64,000 nt of DNA from DATGKG01 sp963851325 (GCA_963851325.1 CAWKOR010000001.1:3534001-3598000), one strand, 5' to 3'; positions 26,972 to 36,750 are shown, numbered from the stretch's first letter. The notes: a model not told the origin generated them from the letters alone. A program made the numbers and translations.

Positions 26972-28186
26972 TTACTTCACCGCCGCCCTGGGTGTTTTGC
27001 CGGCAACCTCTCGTTGCGGTGAAACCACCCGGCCGGGAATAGCCTGGAGTATACCTTCGACAATGACCCAATCGTCGCGCCGTAGTCCTTTTTCGATCGC
27101 CTGCAGGTCTCCAACCTGGGGACCTAGAGTTACGCTGCGGCGTTCTACAAGATTCTTGTCATTGACCAGGAGCAGATACTCTCCCTGCTGATCAAAGTTG
27201 ACCGCGTCAGCCGGAACCATCAACGCATCTTCCATGAGTGCGGCCGGTACCCGGATCCGGACAAAGAGTCCTGGCAGAATGGTAAGATCGCGATTGGGGA
27301 AGATGCCCCGCAATTGGAGTGTCCCGGTAGTAGAAGAAACAGAAATGGAGGCAAAATCCAGCAAGCCTGTGTGCGGATAGTTCTTTTCGTTCGAGAGTTC
27401 GAATTGTGCAGGGATTTTCCGTTCGGCGAGAGATTTGCCGGTCAGTCCCTTGTTTTCGGCCACGATGCGTAGAAGGTCGCGCTCGTTAATCGTAAAGTAG
27501 ACGTATATCGGATCGATGCGATCGATCTGCGCCAGCTCCGTCGGTTGCCCTACCGAACCCACCAGGTTGCCGGGATTCACCAGATGCCTGCCGATGCGGC
27601 CGTCAAACGGCGCTCTGACTGTGGTGTAGCCAAGGTTAAGCTTCGCGATCTCGACCTGTGCTTGCGCGGACAGCACACCTGCCGTTGCGTTGTCTTTTTC
27701 GTAGCGCCAGTGGTCAACTTCGGTTTGGGTTGCGGCGTCTTCCTTGAGCAGGTTCGTATAACGCGCCAGCTCCTTGTTGGCATGCCAAAGAGATGCTTTT
27801 TGAGCTGCGAGCTGAGCCTGGGCCTGTTGCAGTTGCGCCTTGTACTGATCCTGCTGGATGGTGAACAAAAGCTCGCCTTTCTTGACGCGCGCTCCATCCG
27901 CGAAATGTACTGACTGAAGAAAGCCTTCAACTCGCGCCACGAGGCTTACAGAATCGGTCGCAGCAGTGTTACCCGTGAACTCCAGATAGTCGGTGACAGT
28001 CTGGATGACAGGCTTGGCCACCGTCACTTGCGCTGGAGGCGGCGTCGAGTCGCTTCGGCGACATCCTGCCACTATCGCAGCCAGGCCAATTGCCAGTCCA
28101 ATCGCGGCTACGAGGTTGCCGTAGCCTCTCCAAGTGCGATTGGCAGTGCTGGTTCCGGATCTCATGGTTAAGCTGACTCGATTCAA
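26972..28186 (-). CDS. RND periplasmic adaptor lipoprotein (membrane fusion protein)
   Basis: A 404-aa adaptor of the AcrA/MexA type. The N-terminus has a basic leader, a hydrophobic helix and a lipobox-like VAGC (about residue 42), so it is probably lipid-anchored. Then come the lipoyl half-motif (FADGARVKKGELLFTI), an alpha-helical hairpin rich in Gln/Ala (about 110-175), the second lipoyl half (TTVRAPFDGRIGRHLVNPG) and beta-barrel/membrane-proximal domains. It links the RND permeases to the outer-membrane factor encoded 4 bp upstream. A second Met (residue 8) could be the true start. Confidence 0.93.
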   Translation of the reverse strand: MNRVSLTMRSGTSTANRTWRGYGNLVAAIGLAIGLAAIVAGCRRSDSTPPPAQVTVAKPVIQTVTDYLEFTGNTAATDSVSLVARVEGFLQSVHFADGARVKKGELLFTIQQDQYKAQLQQAQAQLAAQKASLWHANKELARYTNLLKEDAATQTEVDHWRYEKDNATAGVLSAQAQVEIAKLNLGYTTVRAPFDGRIGRHLVNPGNLVGSVGQPTELAQIDRIDPIYVYFTINERDLLRIVAENKGLTGKSLAERKIPAQFELSNEKNYPHTGLLDFASISVSSTTGTLQLRGIFPNRDLTILPGLFVRIRVPAALMEDALMVPADAVNFDQQGEYLLLVNDKNLVERRSVTLGPQVGDLQAIEKGLRRDDWVIVEGILQAIPGRVVSPQREVAGKTPRAAVK

Positions 28187-28190
28187 TGCC

Positions 28191-29786
28191 CTAGAATTCC
28201 GGCAAGCGTACCAGCGGCTTCTGCTCGTCGCTCGCCGATGGAAGTCCGGGAGCCTTAGGATGGATCAAGCCCGGCGTTAAGAGAGTTCCCCAGTTGGTGC
28301 GCTTCGTCATCTCGCGCTGCGTTTGCGGCGGAACAAAGTCATGACCTTCGCGAATTTCCCATCCGCCTCCCATAGCACGATAAGTAGAGACAAACCCCAG
28401 CGCTATGCTGCCGGTCGCAAGCGCGAGATCGTTCTGCGCCTGAAACAGATTCTGCTCGGCAGTTAACACGGTCGTGAAGTCCGCGATACCTTCCCGATAC
28501 TGAATCAAAGCAATGTTCAATGCTCCGGTTGCCGCCTTAACACTGGCCTTCAAAAACTCGGCCTGTCTGCGCGACTGAACGAACGTGCTGACGCCGTTTT
28601 CGACTTCCTTTTGCGCGTTGAGGACGGTGTTTTGATAGTTAATGATCGCCTCCTGAAATTTCGCATCCTGGACGCGCACATTGTTTGTGATCTGACCGTA
28701 GTTGAAGACATTCCACTGAACCGCGGGCCCTGCTCCGAAAGCCAGCGTCGTCTTGCTGAAGACGTCGCCAAGGCTGGCCTTGGCAATGTTGGTGGAAAAG
28801 GTTCCGACGTTTCCTGTCAATGTGAAGGCGGGCAGTAGATCGGCCTTGGCGAATCCGATCTGCGCGCACTGCGCGGCCGCAGTCAGTTCGGCCGCCCGGA
28901 CGTCAGGCCGTCTTCGCAGCAGGTCCGCCGGCATTCCGACAGTCAGGTTGGTATGAGTGGCAGGAATCCCGGAAGAGTTTGCCAACAGATCGTCCGACAA
29001 CCCGGGCGGCGCACCCAGCAATACGCTCAGTGCGTTTTTCGATTGAGCCAGCTGATTGCTCAGTTGAGGGATGGTAGCCTGGGTCGCGCCGAGAACATCT
29101 TCTGCCTGGTAAACATCGCGCTTGGTAGCGGTGCCGAAGCGAAACTTGGCGCGCGCGATCTTCAGGGCCTTTTCCTGTCGGACTACGTTGTCTCGGGCAA
29201 TCTCAACTTGAGCCTCGATAGTGCGGATTTGGATGTAAGCCGTAGCCACGTCTGCGACCAGGCTCACCAACGCATCATCGTAGTTCGCAACCGAGGCAAG
29301 AAAGGCGTCATCCGCAGACTCGATAGCGCGGCGCAGCTTTCCCCATAGGTCGATCTCCCACGCTGCCTGTGCGCCGAACGCATCCGACCAGTAGGTATTG
29401 GTGTTTAGAATGTAAGGTAACGAGCCAGGGATCCGGTTGTAGGTTAGCGATGCGCTTGCGACCTGTTGTTGCGGATAGAACTCGCCGATCGCGACACCGA
29501 GTTGCGCGCGCGCTTGCAGAACCCGGACCCCGGCGGCCCGCAGCGTCAGGTTGTTCCGATACGCAAGCCCAACCAGGCGGGTCAGGTCGGCGTCATTAAA
29601 GACCGCCCACCAATCGCGATATTGCGGGGATCCGACCTCGACCTCAGAACTGCCTGACGAACTCCACTTGGCAGCGACCGGAGCGGACGGCGGTTTGAAA
29701 TCCGGACCGACCAGCATGCAGCCGGCCACGCTTATCGACAAAAGAAAAAAGAAACGTCGCCCTGGCGGGATCCGACGCGCAGTCAT
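28191..29786 (-). CDS. outer-membrane efflux lipoprotein, NodT/OprM family
   Basis: A 531-aa TolC-like channel subunit. It has a signal peptide with lipobox SVAGC (about residue 22), the family start LVGPDFKPPSAP, then two outer-membrane-factor repeats with long helices. LGVAIGEFYPQQQVASASL and IGFAKADLLPAFTLTGNVG are the matching first segments of each repeat. It forms the trimeric outer-membrane duct of the pump. The C-terminal 50 residues beyond the helices are extra, proline-rich and of no clear role. The gene overlaps the upstream small-protein gene by 4 bp (ATGA). Confidence 0.92.
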   Translation of the reverse strand: MTARRIPPGRRFFFLLSISVAGCMLVGPDFKPPSAPVAAKWSSSGSSEVEVGSPQYRDWWAVFNDADLTRLVGLAYRNNLTLRAAGVRVLQARAQLGVAIGEFYPQQQVASASLTYNRIPGSLPYILNTNTYWSDAFGAQAAWEIDLWGKLRRAIESADDAFLASVANYDDALVSLVADVATAYIQIRTIEAQVEIARDNVVRQEKALKIARAKFRFGTATKRDVYQAEDVLGATQATIPQLSNQLAQSKNALSVLLGAPPGLSDDLLANSSGIPATHTNLTVGMPADLLRRRPDVRAAELTAAAQCAQIGFAKADLLPAFTLTGNVGTFSTNIAKASLGDVFSKTTLAFGAGPAVQWNVFNYGQITNNVRVQDAKFQEAIINYQNTVLNAQKEVENGVSTFVQSRRQAEFLKASVKAATGALNIALIQYREGIADFTTVLTAEQNLFQAQNDLALATGSIALGFVSTYRAMGGGWEIREGHDFVPPQTQREMTKRTNWGTLLTPGLIHPKAPGLPSASDEQKPLVRLPEF

Positions 29787-30157
29787 CCAGAGGTCCCTTG
29801 GCGGTTCGCCTCTTTCAAATGTTGGAAGAAGCCGACCGGGTCTTGTTTGATCTTTTCTTTCGCGCCGGGGTGCTCCTCCAGATATTTCGCGAGCTTCGGG
29901 TGTTGCGCGAGATACTTCGGATCGTCGATCAGCTTCGGATTTTTCTTCAGCTCGCCCGCGACCTCGTCAAGCTTGGCCTCCTTGAGCTTCCGGAGGCGTT
30001 CGCCAAGCAATCCTTCTTCTGCTATCTGCTTTCCGCCCGATGCGACCGCGGGTGACGAATGAAACCTTGTCTCGCTCAGCGGAGCGCAGAACCCCGGAGT
30101 GGCGTTGATGAGAACCGCCGCGATTATCAACCAGAGTATTTTTTGCACTAGCGGCAT
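29783..30157 (-). CDS. small secreted protein with PxxLxxHP-type helical repeats, first gene of the RND operon
   Basis: A 124-aa protein from the ATG at 30157 (the frame is open 51 bases further up, without similarity). A signal peptide (PLVQKILWLIIAAVLINATP, then GFCA) is followed by a charged helical part. The C-terminal half repeats a Pro-Lys-Leu unit: KKNPKLIDDP, LAQHPKLAKYL, EEHPGAKEKI, KQDPVGFF. The repeats suggest short stacked helices in the periplasm. It overlaps the outer-membrane-factor gene by 4 bp, so it is translationally coupled to the pump; its function is unknown. Confidence 0.7.
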   Translation of the reverse strand: MPLVQKILWLIIAAVLINATPGFCAPLSETRFHSSPAVASGGKQIAEEGLLGERLRKLKEAKLDEVAGELKKNPKLIDDPKYLAQHPKLAKYLEEHPGAKEKIKQDPVGFFQHLKEANRQGTSG

Positions 30158-30259
30158 GCGTACCACGTTGTAGCAATTAACGGCAACATCGTGCGCACGC
30201 TGGCCCAATTTTCAGAGGCATGATCATTCGCCGGCCTGCGATGGATTGTTGATGCCTTG

Positions 30260-31351
30260 TCAGCGGACATAGATCGGGTTCGAGTAAATCCACGGATGAC
30301 CGCCGCGGTAGGCTTCGACGCGATAGACCGCTGCGCCAGTGGGCTTGAACTCGAAGCTCGAAACATGCGTCCCCGACGCGAACTCACTTCCGTTGCCGAG
30401 GATCACCACCTTGTCGGCCTCCAACGGCATCTCGACTTTGAGCTTCAGCCCGGGCGCCATCGTAACCTCGTCGCCCATCATCACCTTGCGATCACCCACC
30501 TGGGCAAAGAACGCGAAGGTGGGAACATAGCCGAGAAAGTCGAAACTCACGTATGCGTGCCCATGCTTGAGAGCGTCGAGGATCGGATCGGCCTGCCGCT
30601 CGGGCGCGATGATGTGAGTGGTGTAGATCTGGAAGATCTGTTCGAAGGTTCCGACGTGCGCGCCCATCACGGCCATGTTCGGTGCGGCTCCGACGCCCGC
30701 GACCAGCGCGACCCGCGCGCCGGCGATACGATCGTAAATCGCAACATCGTCGGGCAGGGTATCGAGGCCGGCGAAAAAGTGATCGGCGCCGAAAAACACG
30801 CCGCGCAGATAAATCCCTAACGAGCCGTGCGAATGCCACGCGCGATCGAGGTTGTAGATTTCGACCGCGTCGGCAAGCGCGTACTGGTCGGGAGAATCGA
30901 AGCCGGCGAGGTTGGTCGCAAGCGCCAGCGCGTGTTGATCGTGAATCTGGCGGATGAGGTCGCCGTTCTCATCGATCGGATGCTGCAGATTGAGCGCCAC
31001 GATCTCGGCGCCATGCTGCCCGACCTTGAACGCGGCGCCGGGAAAGAACAGCACGTTGCTGGTAAAGCCGGAGATCCCGAAGTCGGTGGAATTCTTTTGC
31101 GCGTAGTCACCCAGAAAAACGAAATCGATCTGCGCGGCGCTGGCGATCTCCGCGAGCTTGCTTTGATCGAGGCCCGACTGCCGCATCCTGCAATCGATCA
31201 CGCCGCGATAGTCGCGCAGTTGCGGAAACTCCAGCGCAGGCGCGACCTCGCGCCCGCTGGGCAACTCGGTGCTCGGCAGCGATCCGCCGCATCCTGCCGC
31301 GATGCAGATCGCAAAGACCATCGCCAGAACCCGCGTCGTCGCAATCGGCAT
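30260..31351 (-). CDS. PHP-fold-like lipoprotein lacking metal ligands
   Basis: A 363-aa lipoprotein: basic start, hydrophobic stretch and lipobox IAAGC (about residue 19). The body follows the pattern of PHP-domain phosphoesterases: a strand RGVID where the first HxH motif should be, a helix KLAEIASAAQIDFVFLGDY where the TDH motif should be, then VEIYNLDRAWHSHG. The usual metal histidines are replaced (DCRMRQ for H-H, GDY for TDH), so it probably binds ligand without catalysis (inference). The last 100 residues look like a beta-sandwich. It starts 2 bp after the methyltransferase stop and is probably co-transcribed with it. Confidence 0.7.
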   Translation of the reverse strand: MPIATTRVLAMVFAICIAAGCGGSLPSTELPSGREVAPALEFPQLRDYRGVIDCRMRQSGLDQSKLAEIASAAQIDFVFLGDYAQKNSTDFGISGFTSNVLFFPGAAFKVGQHGAEIVALNLQHPIDENGDLIRQIHDQHALALATNLAGFDSPDQYALADAVEIYNLDRAWHSHGSLGIYLRGVFFGADHFFAGLDTLPDDVAIYDRIAGARVALVAGVGAAPNMAVMGAHVGTFEQIFQIYTTHIIAPERQADPILDALKHGHAYVSFDFLGYVPTFAFFAQVGDRKVMMGDEVTMAPGLKLKVEMPLEADKVVILGNGSEFASGTHVSSFEFKPTGAAVYRVEAYRGGHPWIYSNPIYVR

Positions 31352-31353
31352 CG

Positions 31354-32172
31354 CTACTTCAACGCCTGATGCGGCTGATTCAGCGACGCGTGATAGCGCT
31401 TGATCGCGAGATCGAGGAATTGCGCTTCGGTGTCGATGCCGATGAAACGACGGCCATGATGGGTCGCCGCGATTCCAGTAGTGCCGCTTCCGACGAACGG
31501 ATCGACCACCAGATCGCCCTCGTCGCTCGAGGCGAGGATGATTCGCTCCAGCAGCGCGAGGGGTTTCTGGGTCGGATGCGCGCCGAACTCCTTTTCCGCT
31601 CCGGTTGGCGCGGTGAATCGCCACACCGATTTCATCTGTCGATCGCCATTGTGACTCCGCATGAGCTGGTAGTTGAACTTGTGTTTGCTCCGCAGATCGC
31701 GCGCCGCCCACAGGATCGTTTCGGTCGAATGAGTGAAGTAGCGGCAACTCAGGTTGGGCGGCGGGTTCGGCTTCTCCCAGGTGATTTCGTTGAGCAGCTT
31801 AAAACCGCTCTCCTGCATCGCAAAGCCAACCGAGTAGATGACGTGGCGGGTGCCTGAGACCCAGATCACGCCGTTGGGTTGCAGCGCCGAGCGGCACGCA
31901 ATCAGCCACGCGCGATTGAACTGGTGCATTGCCGCAACTGATTCGAGGCGATCCCATCCGCCCTTGTTGACCGAGACCATCTTGCCCGACTGACAGGTGA
32001 TGCCGCCGTTAGAGAGGAAGTAGGGTGGATCGGCAAACACCAAATCCGCCGAGGCGTCCGCAATTTGCGGCAGCACCTCGAGCGCGTCGCCATGGTAGAG
32101 AATGAAATCGCGCCGATCGGAAACGAAGTAGGCCGCCGGCGGTTGCGACGCCGATGCCGAATCATCCGGCAT
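31354..32172 (-). CDS. DpnA-like adenine-specific DNA methyltransferase
   Basis: A 272-aa beta-class methyltransferase: the catalytic motif DPPYFLSNGG comes first (about residue 50) and the AdoMet motif DPFVGSGTTG near the C-terminus. SGKMVSVNKGGWD, NLSCRYFTHSTETILWA and GAHPTQKPLALLERII closely follow M2.DpnII (DpnA), which makes N6-methyladenine in GATC, including single-stranded DNA. Specificity here is inferred from that likeness. No restriction enzyme is encoded nearby, so it is an orphan. The start is the ATG at 32172; an upstream ATG (32262) would add 30 poorly conserved residues. It is divergent from the enoyl-CoA hydratase gene. Confidence 0.88.
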   Translation of the reverse strand: MPDDSASASQPPAAYFVSDRRDFILYHGDALEVLPQIADASADLVFADPPYFLSNGGITCQSGKMVSVNKGGWDRLESVAAMHQFNRAWLIACRSALQPNGVIWVSGTRHVIYSVGFAMQESGFKLLNEITWEKPNPPPNLSCRYFTHSTETILWAARDLRSKHKFNYQLMRSHNGDRQMKSVWRFTAPTGAEKEFGAHPTQKPLALLERIILASSDEGDLVVDPFVGSGTTGIAATHHGRRFIGIDTEAQFLDLAIKRYHASLNQPHQALK

Positions 32173-32353
32173 CGTACGCGATGCCGCCTGCGTGTGCGTG
32201 ATCCTCGCCTTCCCCACCAATGCTCCTTTGAAACCGATAGCGTGCCCGATCCTCGGCTGCAACCGCCAATTCGCCGCGCTTCACGGAGCGGACACAAGAG
32301 GGATAACATCCCGCATCGAAGAAGCGAACACCGCATCGATCGGAGGAAGGAAA

Positions 32354-33112
32354 ATGGCAGGTCTGGTTCTGCGCGAAGACAAAGACGGACTCGCGACCCT
32401 GACGCTCAATCGTCCCGACAAGCTCAACTCGATCAACGTCGAAATGTTCATCGAGCTGCGCGCGCACATCGACGCGATCGCGAAGGACACCGACCGCATC
32501 GGGCTGGTAGTCGTACGCGGCGCCGGCAGATGCTTTTCCGCGGGCCACGATCTCGCCGATATCGCGAAGGGCGAGCGTCCGCCGCGTCCCAACTTTCAGT
32601 CCGAGACGGTCGAGCGCCTCGCCGATTTGCCGCAACCGGTGATTTCCGCGGTCCACGGCCATTGCTATACCGGCGCGCTGGAACTGGCGCTGGCCGGCGA
32701 TCTGATTGTCGCGTCGGCGTCGGCGAAGTTTGCCGATACGCATGCGCGATGGGCGCTGACTCCGATCTGGGGCATGAGCCAGCGGCTGCCGCGCCGGGTC
32801 GGGATTCCCAAGGCGCGCGAGATGATGCTGACCTGCCGCACCTATTCGGGCGCCGAGGCCGCCGCGATGGGTCTGGCGAATGTGTGCTTCCCCGACGAAA
32901 GCTTCGAAGCGGAATTGCGCGTGCTGGCCGACATGATTCTCGCCAATTCGTGGTTCAGCCATCGCGCGAACAAGCGCCTGCTCATCGAGACCGACGGGTT
33001 GCCGCTCGGCGCCGGACTTTCCTACGAGGTGTACAAGAATCCCGGCGTCGGCCCCGACATGCGCGAGCGCATCACCGCGTTCAACAACAAGACCGCGAAG
33101 AAGGTTTCCTAG
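32354..33112 (+). CDS. enoyl-CoA hydratase/isomerase family protein
   Basis: A 252-aa crotonase-fold enzyme. TLNRPDKLNSINVEM is the conserved N-terminal strand-helix. CFSAGHDLADI gives the first oxyanion-hole NH, and VHGHCYTGALELALAGDLI the second (CYTGALELAL). In classic hydratases two Glu residues act; one is plausible in the second block and the other is not clear, so this may be an isomerase or a member with another acyl-CoA reaction. The ATG has an excellent GGAGGAAGG 4 bases upstream. It ends 11 bp from the convergent DUF4870 gene. Confidence 0.9.
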   Translation: MAGLVLREDKDGLATLTLNRPDKLNSINVEMFIELRAHIDAIAKDTDRIGLVVVRGAGRCFSAGHDLADIAKGERPPRPNFQSETVERLADLPQPVISAVHGHCYTGALELALAGDLIVASASAKFADTHARWALTPIWGMSQRLPRRVGIPKAREMMLTCRTYSGAEAAAMGLANVCFPDESFEAELRVLADMILANSWFSHRANKRLLIETDGLPLGAGLSYEVYKNPGVGPDMRERITAFNNKTAKKVS

Positions 33113-33122
33113 CCGGGCGACT

Positions 33123-33488
33123 TCAGGGGGTTGGGCCCGCGACCTGATCGATGACGTTGGAAAGCTCGGGGATCCGGTAGCGCTCGCCCGAGTACGCCTT
33201 GTACATCAGGAACAGCCAGAAGATCGCCAGCCCCAGGTTGACGAGTCCTTGCAGGAAGCCGAACAGCCCGCCCAGTTGACGCGGCAGCACCGCGATAAAA
33301 ACGCCGAAGATCACATTGATGGCGAACCACGCGACCGAGAATCCGATCGACTGGCGCGCATGAAAACGGACGAACTCATCCTGGTTGTAGGGTTCCAGAT
33401 ACAGAAAGATGATCCCGGTCACGAACCCCAACAGATAGGTCAGAGCGGCAATTGGTTGCGATGGTCCCCGTACGGTGTCGCCATTCAT
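33123..33488 (-). CDS. DUF4870/Tic20-like small membrane protein
   Basis: A 121-aa protein with four hydrophobic helices (residues about 12-30, 47-64, 73-90, 92-105). The pattern LTYLLGFVTGIIFLYLE, followed by VRFHARQSIGFSV, is characteristic of DUF4870. The role is unknown; the family includes small membrane proteins distantly related to the chloroplast import component Tic20. It stands between the convergent enoyl-CoA hydratase and the response-regulator gene upstream. Confidence 0.82.
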   Translation of the reverse strand: MNGDTVRGPSQPIAALTYLLGFVTGIIFLYLEPYNQDEFVRFHARQSIGFSVAWFAINVIFGVFIAVLPRQLGGLFGFLQGLVNLGLAIFWLFLMYKAYSGERYRIPELSNVIDQVAGPTP

Positions 33489-33603
33489 GATACGCCTCCA
33501 TGACCCAACAAGTTTAGCAGCAGGCTTCGATATCTGTAGTCGAAGGTCGCGGGCCGAGGCAATGCCGTCCGGCTGCTGCGCCCGCGAACCCGGAGGCGAG
33601 CGG

Positions 33604-34065
33604 CTACTTCTTGTCGGCGCCGTCGGTGGTCAACTCGATGCGGCTCAACGCGTCGTCGATCGAGCGCGCAGTAGCGATGGTGTCGAGCTGCGCCTTGATG
33701 CGCTTGGCGAGTTGCTTGCGAAAAACCGGCTTGGCCAGAAAGTCGCTGACTCCGACGCGCATCCCCTCGGCGCGGGATTCGATATCGTCGCGGGCGGTGA
33801 CCATGATGATCGGAATCTCCGCGGTGGCCGGATTGTTCTTGAGCGCGCGCGCAACCTCGAAACCGTCCATGTCGGGCATCATCAGATCGAGCAGGATGAC
33901 ATCCACCTGCTGCTCGCAGACGAGCCTCAGACACTGCGGACCGGACAGGGCTTCGAGGGTGGCGAAGCCTTCGCGCTGGAGGTAGCTGGCAAGAATGGTA
34001 ACGGTGTCGGGGTCGTCGTCGACCACCATGATTCGCGCGATTGAGCCGATCGTGCTGGCGCCCAT
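33604..34065 (-). CDS. stand-alone CheY-like response regulator
   Basis: A 153-aa receiver domain without an output domain. MVVDDDPDTV has the acidic pair, VILLDLMMPDMDG the phospho-Asp (about residue 58), IIMVTARDD the Thr, and DFLAKPVFRKQL the Lys-Pro. The last 30 residues are a helical tail. It follows the sigma-54 activator gene by 6 bp in the same direction, so the two are likely co-transcribed. It may relay phosphate to a partner or act by binding, but no kinase is adjacent. Confidence 0.9.
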   Translation of the reverse strand: MGASTIGSIARIMVVDDDPDTVTILASYLQREGFATLEALSGPQCLRLVCEQQVDVILLDLMMPDMDGFEVARALKNNPATAEIPIIMVTARDDIESRAEGMRVGVSDFLAKPVFRKQLAKRIKAQLDTIATARSIDDALSRIELTTDGADKK

Positions 34066-34071
34066 CGTCGT

Positions 34072-35121
<1,050 letters not shown>

Positions 35122-35309
35122 TGAGACGCGCCTCGAAGATATCTGCCGGGTTTTTCTGAGGTTCACAAAATGTTACACAGATCGCGACATGGTGCCATCG
35201 AAACTGTTGAAAGTGAGATGAACGAATGGCTTGACTTTCGTCGCTCGCGTACTTGGCGCGGCAGATTCCGGGCGCGATCGCGATGCCGAGAGAATGGCCT
35301 CGCGCGAGG

Positions 35310-35804
35310 TTACGCTACTGAATGACGATAGATCGCCGCTTGCCCGGGACCTTCGGCAACCGAGATCTCGATGACCTCGGCCTCGCCCGACGCTCCCCGC
35401 GACTTCAGTCCCGCGATCAGCTCCGCCCAGATGTAGCGCGCGATCTCTTCGGCCGAGCTGTGGATAATTGGCAGCATCGCAACGTCATTGACCGGGAAAA
35501 TGAACTCGTCGGATTCGTAGCGGACGCGGATCTGGCGCTCATTGGGACGATCGATCTTGAGGCAGTCGCTGTGGGCGGGAATGATGGTGCGTTCGTCGAT
35601 GCCATCGACAATCGCCTTGACGATCTTCTTGATCAGGCCGAAGTCGATCACGTATCCGGTTGACGCGAGCTTGCCTTCGACGCGCACTCCGACCTGGTAG
35701 TTGTGGCCATGCAGCGGCTCGCGGAAGCCGGGGTAGGCGATGAAATGCGCGGCCGAGAATTTCAGATTCTCCTTGGCGACGTGGATGGCGAATTCGGATT
35801 TCAT
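35310..35804 (-). CDS. 6-pyruvoyl-tetrahydropterin synthase family protein, PTPS-III-like
   Basis: A 164-aa T-fold enzyme. The zinc histidines are in FSAAHFIAY and LHGHNYQVGV. The catalytic Cys of QueD and true PTPS, expected just before HGH, is replaced by Glu (FREPLHGHNY). That Glu is the hallmark of PTPS-III enzymes, which cleave dihydroneopterin triphosphate to 6-hydroxymethyl-dihydropterin and so bypass FolB in folate synthesis. That assignment is inference from the motif. IDERTIIPAHSD and the later SSAEEIARYIWAEL fit the family. The gene sits 40 bp after a gamma-glutamylcyclotransferase-like gene. Confidence 0.82.
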   Translation of the reverse strand: MKSEFAIHVAKENLKFSAAHFIAYPGFREPLHGHNYQVGVRVEGKLASTGYVIDFGLIKKIVKAIVDGIDERTIIPAHSDCLKIDRPNERQIRVRYESDEFIFPVNDVAMLPIIHSSAEEIARYIWAELIAGLKSRGASGEAEVIEISVAEGPGQAAIYRHSVA

Positions 35805-35844
35805 CTCAGGTCGGGCTCCGCGCGTGCAGGCCCTCACATCATCA

Positions 35845-36750
35845 TTATCCGACCGACGCCCGCTTGAGTAGCGGCGCGAGCGCCGGCGCCGGTGCATCGC
35901 CGAAGCGATCGGCGTAGCGGCGCTCGTCGAGCGAGGTGGCGCGCAAGAATCGGTCGCGCTCGCCGTTGGCCGCGCGATGGAAATGGCGCGCGAGGTCAGC
36001 CACCCAATCGGCATCCGCATCGAAGCTCGCCATCAGATCGCCGACCGCGACCCCGTGGACGCCGCCGAGGAGGCATTCGGCGAAGTAGCCAATCTGCCCC
36101 TCGCGATCGATCGGCAGATGCGTCAGCGCAAGCGCGTCCTGGCAGGTGAGCAGCTTCTCCATGTTGAACTCGCGGCGTTTCGAGATGACATCGTCATGGC
36201 CGCTGAAATGGAAGCCGGAGCCGATCGCGGCGATCGCGACCCGCCCGTCATCGAGCGGCACCGGATGAAAGATGTAACCGGGCGAAGTGTAGCCGAGGAT
36301 CGCGCATAGCTCGCGGCGATACGCATCGAGATTGAATGCGGCACTTTGCGCAATCGTGAGGAGGTACTCGGCCAGCGGCTTGCCCGCACGCTCCGCGATA
36401 TCCAGCAGGCGGAGAAAATTCTCGGAGTCGTACTCTTCGCGAGTTGAGATTCTCGCCGCCCACTGCGCGTCGAACTCCAGCAGCAGGCCGCCGACTTCGG
36501 ACCGATGGCCGCGACCTCGCGCGATATGCACCTTGATGGGTTCGGTGGGATCGATCGGCTCCAGATCCATCGCGAGATACTGGCCATGACTCGACGGCTT
36601 GGCGAGCCCGCGTTTGGCATTCTCAATGATGACCGGCCATGCGTCGCGGGCGAGGAGTTGGCTACGACCGCCGCGCCGTTCGGCCATCAGGCCGTAGCCG
36701 CTGAGCAGGGAGCCATAGCCGACGACCAGGATGCTTCGATTCATCGACAT
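35845..36750 (-). CDS. gamma-glutamylcyclotransferase-like protein of unknown function
   Basis: A 301-aa cytosolic protein. The N-terminal ILVVGYGSLLSGYGLMAE matches the YGSL ligand-binding loop of the gamma-glutamylcyclotransferase/AIG2 fold, and the strand VGGLLLEFDAQWAARISTRE with its Glu fits the region holding the acid residue. The C-terminal 120 residues (LLTCQDALALTHLPIDREGQ onward) are helical and not recognised. It lies upstream of the pterin enzyme and may be in one operon with it. No substrate can be named; the fold assignment is from motif only. Confidence 0.6.
   Translation of the reverse strand: MSMNRSILVVGYGSLLSGYGLMAERRGGRSQLLARDAWPVIIENAKRGLAKPSSHGQYLAMDLEPIDPTEPIKVHIARGRGHRSEVGGLLLEFDAQWAARISTREEYDSENFLRLLDIAERAGKPLAEYLLTIAQSAAFNLDAYRRELCAILGYTSPGYIFHPVPLDDGRVAIAAIGSGFHFSGHDDVISKRREFNMEKLLTCQDALALTHLPIDREGQIGYFAECLLGGVHGVAVGDLMASFDADADWVADLARHFHRAANGERDRFLRATSLDERRYADRFGDAPAPALAPLLKRASVG

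Noticed and set aside
30260..31747. 495-aa version of the PHP-like lipoprotein
   Set aside because: The first 130 codons overlap the methyltransferase gene in another frame and have no signal peptide; the ATG at 31351 gives a proper lipoprotein start.
35220..35250. Sigma-54 promoter near TGGCTTGACTTTCGTCGC
   Set aside because: The GG and GC pairs are 15 rather than 12 bases apart, which sigma-54 does not accept.
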